Positions 58,254 to 64,000 of a DNA stretch of 64,000 nucleotides are shown here, piece by piece. This DNA comes from Streptomyces nojiriensis (GTDB lineage Bacteria; Actinomycetota; Actinomycetes; Streptomycetales; Streptomycetaceae): positions 3,364,001 to 3,428,000 of the forward strand of contig NZ_CP071139.1 of the NCBI RefSeq assembly GCF_017639205.1. Reading direction: 5' to 3'. The first letter of the stretch is position 1. Each line of letters begins with the position of its first letter. Below the pieces are notes generated by a model that was not told the origin of the DNA, searched no databases, and worked only from the letters and a program-made list of their open reading frames with translations. Both the position numbers and the translations under genes were made by a program.

Positions 58254-59537
58254 CTACCGAACGTGACCGTCGCCGGTGACGATGTACTTGGTGGAGGTCA
58301 GCTCGGGAAGGCCCATCGGGCCCCTGGCGTGCAGCTTCTGGGTGGAGATACCGATCTCCGCGCCGAAGCCGAACTGGCCACCGTCCGTGAACCGAGTGGA
58401 TGCATTCACGGCGACCGTGGTCGAGTCGACCAGCTGGGTGAAGCGGCGCGCAGCGGCCTGCGAGGTGGTGACGATCGCCTCGGTGTGACCGGAGGTCCAG
58501 CGGCGGATGTGGGTGACGGCGTCGTCGAGGGAGTCCACGACCGCGGCGGCGATGTCGTAGGACAGGTACTCGGCGGCCCAGTCCTCGTCCGTGGCGGGCA
58601 GCGCGGTGACCTTGCCGCCCTCGGCGGCGGCGAGGACCCGGGCGTCGCCGTGCACGGTGACGCCGGCGTCGGCGAGCGCGTCGAGGGCGCGCGGCAGGAA
58701 GGCGTCGGCGATGTCGCGGTGCACGAGGAGGGTCTCGGCGGAGTTGCAGACGGAGGGCCGCTGGGCCTTGGAGTTGATGAGGATGTCCACCGCCATGTCC
58801 AGGTCGGCCCGGGCGTCGACGTACACGTGGCAGTTGCCGGTACCGGTCTCGATGACCGGGACGGTGGATTCCTCGACCACGGTCTTGATGAGGGAGGCAC
58901 CGCCGCGCGGGATGAGCACGTCGACGAGGCCGCGGGCGCGCATCAGCTCGCGGACGGAGTCGCGCGACTCGCCGGGGACGAGCTGGATCGCGTCGGCGGG
59001 CAGGCCGGCGCTCACGACGGCGTCCCGCAGGATGGCGACGAGCGCGGTGTTGGAGGAGTAGGCGGAGGAACTGCCGCGCAGCAGCACCGCGTTGCCGGAC
59101 TTGAGGCAGAGGGCGGCGGCGTCGACGGTGACGTTGGGGCGGGCCTCGTAGATGATGCCGACGACGCCGAGCGGGACGCGGATCTGCCGGAGGTCGATGC
59201 CGTTGGGGAGGGTGCTGCCGCGGACGACCTCGCCGACGGGGTCGGGGAGGGCGGCGACGTCGCGGACGTCGGAGGCGATGGCGGCGACCCGCTCCGGGGT
59301 CAGGGTGAGGCGGTCGATGACGGTCTCGCTGGTACCGGCGGCGCGGGCCTTGTCCGTGTCCACGGCGTTGGCCGCGATGATCTCGGCCGTACGGGCCTCC
59401 AGCGCGTCCGCGATCGCCAGCAGGGCGGTGTCCTTGGCGGACCGCGGGAGTGGGGCGATCGCCGCGGCGGCGGTACGGGACCGCTGCGCGGTGGCGAGGA
59501 CGGGCGAGGTGGCGGTGGCGGCATCGAGCGAGGTCAT
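58254..59537 (-). CDS. proA: Glutamate-5-semialdehyde dehydrogenase
   Basis: 427-residue gamma-glutamyl phosphate reductase, second step of proline synthesis. Motifs: [29 protein letters not shown] for cofactor binding, and the catalytic Cys in [15 protein letters not shown] (about residue 255); it ends [20 protein letters not shown] ends 7 nt before ATG 59537 (leaderless). proB lies upstream on the same strand but separated by a small hypothetical gene and repeats, so the two are not a tight operon. Confidence 0.96.
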   Translation of the reverse strand: MTSLDAATATSPVLATAQRSRTAAAAIAPLPRSAKDTALLAIADALEARTAEIIAANAVDTDKARAAGTSETVIDRLTLTPERVAAIASDVRDVAALPDPVGEVVRGSTLPNGIDLRQIRVPLGVVGIIYEARPNVTVDAAALCLKSGNAVLLRGSSSAYSSNTALVAILRDAVVSAGLPADAIQLVPGESRDSVRELMRARGLVDVLIPRGGASLIKTVVEESTVPVIETGTGNCHVYVDARADLDMAVDILINSKAQRPSVCNSAETLLVHRDIADAFLPRALDALADAGVTVHGDARVLAAAEGGKVTALPATDEDWAAEYLSYDIAAAVVDSLDDAVTHIRRWTSGHTEAIVTTSQAAARRFTQLVDSTTVAVNASTRFTDGGQFGFGAEIGISTQKLHARGPMGLPELTSTKYIVTGDGHVR

Positions 59538-59608
59538 GCCGCCCAGGGTAATCCCCCGGCGGTACCCCGCCGCTGGGGTTCCATCCCCCGAGACGGTGGG
59601 CGCCGGCC

Positions 59609-59645
59609 GTCCGGGGGGACCCCCGGCCGGGCTCCGCCCGGACCC
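59609..59645. repeat. GC-rich hairpin element upstream of proA
   Basis: Contains CCGGGGGGACCCCCGG and GGCCGGGCTCCGCCCGGACC hairpin parts followed by CTCAAGCGCCGG, a variant of the dispersed repeat family. It is part of the proB-proA interval. Confidence 0.6.
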
Positions 59646-59664
59646 CGGTCCTCAAGCGCCGGAC

Positions 59665-59755
59665 GGGCTGAATGGTCCCGGACCGGCTGGACGGCCCCAA
59701 AGGGCTGGACGGTCCCAGAGGGCTGGACGGTCCCAGAGGGCTGGAGGGTCCCGGA
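59665..59755. repeat. 18-bp tandem repeat, five units
   Basis: Units of GGGCTGGACGGTCCCAGA type at 59665, 59684, 59702, 59720 and 59738 (one extra base after the first). The 59702 and 59720 copies are identical. It lies between proA and the downstream end of the small hypothetical gene, with no coding potential accepted. Confidence 0.85.
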
Positions 59756-59761
59756 CCGGGG

Positions 59762-60175
59762 CTAGTACGGGTGGACGCCTACCGGGTGGGCCGGGGGCGG
59801 GCCGTAGCCCTCCGCCACGCGCTGGTGGTAGGTGGCGCGGTCGATGACCTCCAGGCCGACGATCTCCCAGGGCGGGAGCTGCGCCGTGGAGCGGTGTTCG
59901 CCCCACAGGCGCAGGGCGACGGCCGCCGCGTCGTGGAGGTCCCGGGCCTCTTCCCAGTAGCGGATCTCCGCGTGGTCGTCGGCGTACCGGCTGGTCAGCA
60001 GGAAGGGATGGTCGTGGGCCAGTTGCTCCAGCCCGCGCCGGACCTCGGACAGCGGGGCCGGCTTGCCGGAGACGCTCAGGGTCACGTGCCACAGGCGCGA
60101 TGCGTGATCCTGCTCCTCCCCGCCACCGCCGCCTTCACCGTCCCCTGTACCGACGCTGGTCAGCGCTCGTCTCAC
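59762..60175 (-). CDS. Conserved hypothetical protein between proB and proA
   Basis: 137 residues: a Gly/Glu-rich start, then a compact alpha/beta domain LWHVTLSVSGKPAPLSEVRRGLEQLAHDHPFLL (in parts), HAEIRYWEEARDLHDAAAVALRLWG and PPWEIVGLEVIDRATYHQR, ending in a Pro/Gly tail. No known catalytic motif. A strong AGGAGG lies 6 nt before GTG 60175, so it is well translated. Its position between the proline genes is conserved in Streptomyces to my recollection. Confidence 0.8.
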   Translation of the reverse strand: MRRALTSVGTGDGEGGGGGEEQDHASRLWHVTLSVSGKPAPLSEVRRGLEQLAHDHPFLLTSRYADDHAEIRYWEEARDLHDAAAVALRLWGEHRSTAQLPPWEIVGLEVIDRATYHQRVAEGYGPPPAHPVGVHPY

Positions 60176-60263
60176 CAGTCGCCTCCTGTCTCCGCCACGC
60201 GGGTCCGCCCGCCCTCCACAGTTGACCAGTCCACGGGCCGCCGCGCTCCGCTTTTGCCGAACC

Positions 60264-61391
60264 TCAGCCCTCCAGCAGGACCAGATCGTCCCGGTGGACG
60301 ACCTCCCGCTCGTACGCGGGTCCGAGTTCCCGCGCGAGCTCGCGAGTGGAGCGGCCGAGGAGCTGCGGGAGCTCCTTGGCGTCGAAGTTGACCAGGCCCC
60401 GGGCCACGGCTCGGCCGTCCGCGGAACGCAGCTCCACCGGGTCCCCGGCGACGAAGTCGCCTTCGACCGCCGCGATCCCCGCGGGCAGCAGCGAGCTGCC
60501 GCGCTCGGTGACCGCGCGGACGGCGCCGTCGTCCAGGACCAGGTGCCCCTGCGGGGTCGACGCGTGCTGGAGCCAGAGCAGCCGGTCCGCGGAGCGGCGC
60601 CCGGTGGCGTGGAACAGCGTGCCGGTCCCCCGTCCGGCGAGGGCGTCGGCGGCCTGGCTCGCGGAGGTCAGCACCACCGGGATCCCGGCGGCGGCCGCGA
60701 TCCGGGCCGCCTCGACCTTGGTGACCATGCCGCCGGTGCCCACGCCCGCCTTGCCGGCGCTGCCGATGGAGACGTGCGCGATGTCCTCGGGCCCGCGGAC
60801 CTCTTCGATGCGCGTGGTGCCGGGCTGGGACGGGTCGCCGTCGTAGAGGCCGTCCACGTCCGAGAGGAGCACGAGGAGGTCGGCGCGGACGAGGTGGGCG
60901 ACGAGGGCCGCCAGCCGGTCGTTGTCGCCGAAGCGGATCTCGTCCGTGGCCACGGTGTCGTTCTCGTTGACGACGGGGAGCGCGCCCATGGCGAGCAGCT
61001 GGTCGAGGGTGCGGTACGCGTTGCGGTAATGGGCGCGGCGGCTGGTGTCGTCGGTGGTGAGGAGCACCTGGCCGACGCGGACGCCGTACCGGGCGAAGGA
61101 GGCGGTGTAGCGGGCGACGAGCAGGCCCTGGCCGACGCTCGCGGCGGCCTGCTGCCGGGCCAGGTCCTTGGGCCGGCGGCGCAGGCCGAGCGGGGAGAGC
61201 CCGGCGGCGATGGCTCCGCTGGAGACGAGGACGATCTCCTTCTCGCCTCCGCTGCGGGCCTTGGCGAGGACGTCGACGAGCGCGTCCACCCGGTCGGCGT
61301 CGAGTCCGCCGGCCGCGGTGGTCAGGGAGGAGGAGCCGACCTTGACCACGATCCTGCGGGCGTCCACGACACCTTGCCTAGCCGCTGACAC
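60264..61391 (-). CDS. proB: Glutamate 5-kinase
   Basis: 375-residue enzyme that phosphorylates glutamate as the first step of proline synthesis. Amino acid kinase domain: RIVVKVGSSSLTT at about 13, VLVSSGAIAAG, VVNENDTVATDE and GTGGMVTKVEAARIA. The C-terminal PUA domain is at about 285-370 (GHLVLDDGAVRAV; GDPVELRSADGRAVARGLVNFDA). Proline normally inhibits the kinase domain. It begins at GTG 61391; the next upstream gene is GtrA, 107 nt away. Confidence 0.96.
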   Translation of the reverse strand: MSAARQGVVDARRIVVKVGSSSLTTAAGGLDADRVDALVDVLAKARSGGEKEIVLVSSGAIAAGLSPLGLRRRPKDLARQQAAASVGQGLLVARYTASFARYGVRVGQVLLTTDDTSRRAHYRNAYRTLDQLLAMGALPVVNENDTVATDEIRFGDNDRLAALVAHLVRADLLVLLSDVDGLYDGDPSQPGTTRIEEVRGPEDIAHVSIGSAGKAGVGTGGMVTKVEAARIAAAAGIPVVLTSASQAADALAGRGTGTLFHATGRRSADRLLWLQHASTPQGHLVLDDGAVRAVTERGSSLLPAGIAAVEGDFVAGDPVELRSADGRAVARGLVNFDAKELPQLLGRSTRELARELGPAYEREVVHRDDLVLLEG

Positions 61392-61497
61392 GTCTGTCCC
61401 CTTGCCCCTTGCCGAAATGCCCGTCGGCGAAATGCACGTCGCCGAGATGCCTGCCGTCTCAATCTACGGGGTGGGCGCGCGCGGCTGCTCGGGGGTT

Positions 61498-61929
61498 TCA
61501 GACCCTGGACGAGGACCCCGCCTCCACGGGCGGGGCCTCCTCGGCCCGGGCGGCACCTGGGACGAGGATCTTGCGGGAGAGCAGGAAGGTGAACGGGATG
61601 GCCACGACCGCCGCGACCAGCGGGGCGATCCGGGTGTCCATCCCGGCCCAGGTCACCAGCGCGTAGAGGCCGACGGACTGGATCACGAAGTTGGTGATGT
61701 TCGTCAGCGGGAACAGGAAGAACTTCTTCCAGGTCGGCCGGGTGCGATAGGTGAAGTAGGTGTTCATGAAGAACGAGCCGACCATCGCCAGCACGAAGGC
61801 GAGCGAGTAGGCGGCGAAGTACGGCATCCACGGGTGCAGGAGCAGGTAGACGACGAAGAAGGTGCCGGTGTTGACTCCGCCCACGAGGGCGAATCTGAAC
61901 ACCTGGCCGAGCTGGTCCTTGCGGCTCAT
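61498..61929 (-). CDS. GtrA family membrane protein
   Basis: 143 residues with four membrane segments (FALVGGVNTGTFFVVYLLL, YSLAFVLAMVGSFFMNTYFTY, LTNITNFVIQSVGLYALV, IAPLVAAVVAIPFTFLLSR). GtrA proteins help flip or present polyprenyl-linked sugars across the membrane. Its ATG overlaps the stop of the GT2 gene by 4 nt, the usual GtrB-GtrA pairing: the GT2 loads a sugar on the lipid carrier and GtrA helps translocate it for wall-polymer decoration. Confidence 0.9.
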   Translation of the reverse strand: MSRKDQLGQVFRFALVGGVNTGTFFVVYLLLHPWMPYFAAYSLAFVLAMVGSFFMNTYFTYRTRPTWKKFFLFPLTNITNFVIQSVGLYALVTWAGMDTRIAPLVAAVVAIPFTFLLSRKILVPGAARAEEAPPVEAGSSSRV

Positions 61930-62927
61930 CGGGCGCTGCGCTCCACGATCGTAGGCTCTGCGACCGGGGCCGCCGGCCGGTCATCGGTCCGCGGGAGCGG
62001 CTGTGCTCCGTGCGATTCCTTCACCAGGAAGTGCGGCCTGCGCTTGGCTTCGTAGTAGATGCGGCCGATGTACTCGCCGATCAGGCCCAGCATGATCAAC
62101 TGTACGCCGCCCAGCCCGGTGATGATCGCCACGAGCGTGACGTATCCCGGGGACTCCACGCCGTTGGTGATCGCCATGATCGTGATCCACAGGGCGTACA
62201 GACCGGTCAGGGCGACCAGCGACACGCCGAACCAGATCCCGACCCGCAGCGGCTTGTTGTTGAAGGAGATCAGGCCGTCCATGCCGTAGTTCAGCAGGGC
62301 GCCGAACTTCCACTTCGTCTCGCCGGCCTCGCGCTGCGCGTTGCGGTAGTCGAAGTGGACGGTGTCGAAGCCGATCCAGGAGAACAGCCCCTTGGAGAAG
62401 CGGTTGTACTCCGGCAGCGACAGCAGGGCGTCCACGGCCGGGCGCGAGAGCATGCGGAAGTCGCCGACGCCGTCGGTGAGCTCCACGTCGACCCAGCGGT
62501 TGACGCCCCGGTAGTAGAGGCTGCTGAGGGCGGAGCGGAGTTTCTTGTCGCCCTCGCGCGTGCGGCGGGCGATGATCTGGTCGTGTCCCTGCCGGTAGTG
62601 CTCCAGCATGGTGGCGATGAGCTCCGGCGGGTGCTGGAGGTCCGCATCCATGATCACTACGGCGTCGCCCGTGGCCTCGCGCAGGCCCGCGAGCATGCCG
62701 GCCTCCTTGCCGAAGTTCCGGCTGAAGGAGACGTAGCGGGTCTCCTCGCCGTGCTCGGCGGCGATCTTCCGGAGCTTGTCGAGGGTGCCGTCGCGGCTTC
62801 CGTCGTCGACGTAACAGACCTCGTACTCGACGGGGAGGGCGTCCAGAACCCTCCGGATCTCCGCGTCGAAGCTGTCGATGACGGCTTCTTCGTTGAAGCA
62901 GGGGACAACTACGGACAGCTTCGTCAT
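61926..62927 (-). CDS. GtrB/DPMS-type glycosyltransferase family 2
   Basis: 333 residues: N-terminal GT2 domain with LSVVVPCFNEEAVIDSF, YVDDGSRDGT (nucleotide-sugar site), SRNFGKEAGMLAGL, IMDADLQHPPE (DxD) and RTREGDKKLRSALSSLYY. Two C-terminal membrane spans follow (GIWFGVSLVALTGLYALWI; YVTLVAIITGLGGVQLIMLGLIGEY in parts). It should transfer a sugar from UDP-sugar to polyprenyl phosphate. ATG 62927 has AGGAAG 5 nt upstream. It is coupled to GtrA and divergent from another GT2 gene. Confidence 0.92.
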   Translation of the reverse strand: MTKLSVVVPCFNEEAVIDSFDAEIRRVLDALPVEYEVCYVDDGSRDGTLDKLRKIAAEHGEETRYVSFSRNFGKEAGMLAGLREATGDAVVIMDADLQHPPELIATMLEHYRQGHDQIIARRTREGDKKLRSALSSLYYRGVNRWVDVELTDGVGDFRMLSRPAVDALLSLPEYNRFSKGLFSWIGFDTVHFDYRNAQREAGETKWKFGALLNYGMDGLISFNNKPLRVGIWFGVSLVALTGLYALWITIMAITNGVESPGYVTLVAIITGLGGVQLIMLGLIGEYIGRIYYEAKRRPHFLVKESHGAQPLPRTDDRPAAPVAEPTIVERSAR

Positions 62928-63055
62928 GAACACTTCCTGCTGGATCCGAACGGGTGATTGTCGGCGGCCGGACCCGCCTCTCACCTCTTCCTTAGAAGTA
63001 TGCACGGCGAGGGTCCGGCGGGAGTCGGGCTGCGGGAGTCGAGGGCGGCACACGG

Positions 63056-63061
63056 TAGCGT
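63056..63061 (+). promoter_or_regulatory. Candidate -10 for the rightmost glycosyltransferase gene
   Basis: TAGCGT about 50 nt before the GTG at 63111. A CATACT on the opposite strand (62997-63002) could serve the divergent GT2-gtrA pair. No clear -35 elements. Confidence 0.4.
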
Positions 63062-63110
63062 GGACGAGATAAGCGGAATCAGCTGAACGTAACGAAACGA
63101 AGGGATCGAG

Positions 63111-64000
63111 GTGCACGTGCCCGACGTCTCCGTGGTCGTCATCGTCTACAACGACGCAGAGCGTCTGCCGACAGCAGTCCGGTCGGTTCTGGACCAGACC
63201 CTGCACAGCGTCGAAGTCGTGATCGTCGACGACTGCAGCAAGGACCGCTCGTACGCGGTCGCCCAGGAACTGGAATCTGCACATCCGGGGAGAGTGCGCG
63301 CCTTCCAGCTGCCGGAGAACAGCGGCGGCTGCGGTGCGCCGCGCAACCACGGCATCCAGCAGGCCACCGGAACGTACGTGATGTTCCTCGACAGCGACGA
63401 CGTGCTGGAGCGCAACGCCTGCCGGAACATGCTGGACGCCGCCGAGCGGACCGGATCCGACCTGGTCGCGGGCATGTGCGTACGCGTCCACCTCGACAAC
63501 CGGTGGGGCAAGACCACCGAGTGGTACCCCTGGATCTACTCGCGCACCCGCACCCTGGAATCGATCACCGAGTACCCCGACCTGCTGGTCTACGACACCC
63601 TCTCCACGAACAAGTGCTACCGGCGCGCGTTCCTGCTGGAGCAGGGCCTGGAGTTCCCGGTCGGCATCCACTACGAGGACCTGCTGTTCTCCGCGCAGGC
63701 CTACGTGGCCGCCCGCCGCATCACGCTGATCCCGAACCACGTCTACTTCTGGAACGTGGTCGAGAAGGCCGCGGCCCTGTCGATCAGCAACCGGCGCCAC
63801 GAGATCGCGAACTTCGTCCACCGGATGGAGATCCACCGCCGCGTCGACGCCCTGCTGGCCGAAAAGGGCCACACGGACATCAAGTCCGCGAAGGACGCCA
63901 AGTTCCTCAAGCACGACCTCGTACTGCACCTGCGCGACCTGCCGCTGCTGAGCGACGAGTACCGCCAGGAGTTCGCCCGCCTCGCCAACGGCTACCTCGC
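63111..64000 (+). CDS. Glycosyltransferase family 2 protein, N-terminal part (cut by window edge)
   Basis: The frame is open from GTG 63111 to the window end, so at least 296 residues are seen. GT2 motifs: VSVVVIVYNDAERLPTAVRSVL, VVIVDDCSKDRS, NSGGCGAPRNHGIQQATG and MFLDSDDVLERNA (DxD), then YDTLSTNKCYRRAFLLEQG and HYEDLLFSAQAY. In Streptomyces such domains often form the first half of long proteins with a CDP-glycerol glycerophosphotransferase domain, making teichoic-acid-like wall polymers; whether that second domain is here cannot be seen. GAAGGGA lies 5 nt upstream. It is divergent from GT2-gtrA. Confidence 0.88.
   Translation, partial: MHVPDVSVVVIVYNDAERLPTAVRSVLDQTLHSVEVVIVDDCSKDRSYAVAQELESAHPGRVRAFQLPENSGGCGAPRNHGIQQATGTYVMFLDSDDVLERNACRNMLDAAERTGSDLVAGMCVRVHLDNRWGKTTEWYPWIYSRTRTLESITEYPDLLVYDTLSTNKCYRRAFLLEQGLEFPVGIHYEDLLFSAQAYVAARRITLIPNHVYFWNVVEKAAALSISNRRHEIANFVHRMEIHRRVDALLAEKGHTDIKSAKDAKFLKHDLVLHLRDLPLLSDEYRQEFARLANGYL

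Noticed and set aside
59652..60092. Minus-strand frame with repeated WDRPAL residues
   Set aside because: Produced by the 18-bp tandem repeat read in a shadow frame of the real 137-residue gene.

Overview
The window is high-GC, with extreme GC at third codon positions, frequent GTG starts and many leaderless promoters. Gene content and order match the conserved chromosomal core of a Streptomyces: from memory, the S. coelicolor neighbourhood from glyS (about SCO2504) to the spore-wall and proline genes (about SCO2583-SCO2590). No phage, plasmid, transposase, integrase or CRISPR array was seen. Nearly all of the window is core housekeeping DNA, with one accessory insert at about 11.8-20.9 kb.

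Layout. 0-4.1 kb: start of glyS, then the zinc-uptake operon znuA-znuC-znuB and its repressor zur, with Zur-box-like palindromes in front of znuA. 4.1-9.7 kb: uppS and recO, an NCS2 nucleobase permease, a TerB-like protein and an SDR oxidoreductase. 9.7-11.7 kb: leuA with a 15-codon leader peptide (four consecutive Leu codons) and an attenuator hairpin. 11.8-20.9 kb: the accessory stretch, holding a protealysin-like M4 metalloprotease paired with its emfourin inhibitor, a GNAT acetyltransferase, a frameshifted methyltransferase, era (core), a frameshifted DUF916-like surface protein with a WxL-like secreted partner, and a GlxA-type AraC regulator divergent from an MFS transporter.

20.9-34.6 kb: a degenerate cytidine-deaminase-like protein, MmcQ/YjbR, a CNNM-type CBS protein, ybeY and phoH, a PfkB kinase, rnz, a HIT protein, rsmE, a nitronate monooxygenase, hrcA-dnaJ under a perfect CIRCE element, an MBL hydrolase, a DUF3097 protein and hemW. 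34.8-47.3 kb: an acyl-CoA synthetase, lepA, rpsT, holA, a YceI protein, comEC, comEA, DegV and a coiled-coil membrane protein. 47.3-51.2 kb: leuS with its own Leu leader peptide ([12 protein letters not shown]) and terminator, then two identical tRNA-Ala(GGC) genes flanking a small zinc-ribbon protein. 51.3-58.2 kb: a histidine phosphatase (apparent CTG start), rsfS, a LytR_C-domain protein, nadD, a 54-aa membrane protein, an M48 protease and the SCO2583/SCO2584-like pair. 58.2-64 kb: proA and proB around a small hypothetical, then GtrA and two GT2 glycosyltransferases, the last one cut by the window end.

How it fits together. The window gathers zinc homeostasis, leucine supply and leucyl-tRNA charging (both apparently controlled by ribosome-mediated attenuation), ribosome assembly and silencing (era, ybeY, rsfS, rsmE, lepA, rpsT), heat-shock control, DNA uptake and replication (comEA/comEC/holA, recO) and cell-envelope synthesis (uppS, LytR_C, SCO2583/2584, GtrA/GT2). 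Three reading frames look broken or unterminated (about 14.29, 16.52 and 41.9-42.0 kb), all plausibly single-base indels. Raw reads are needed to tell real decay from sequence error.
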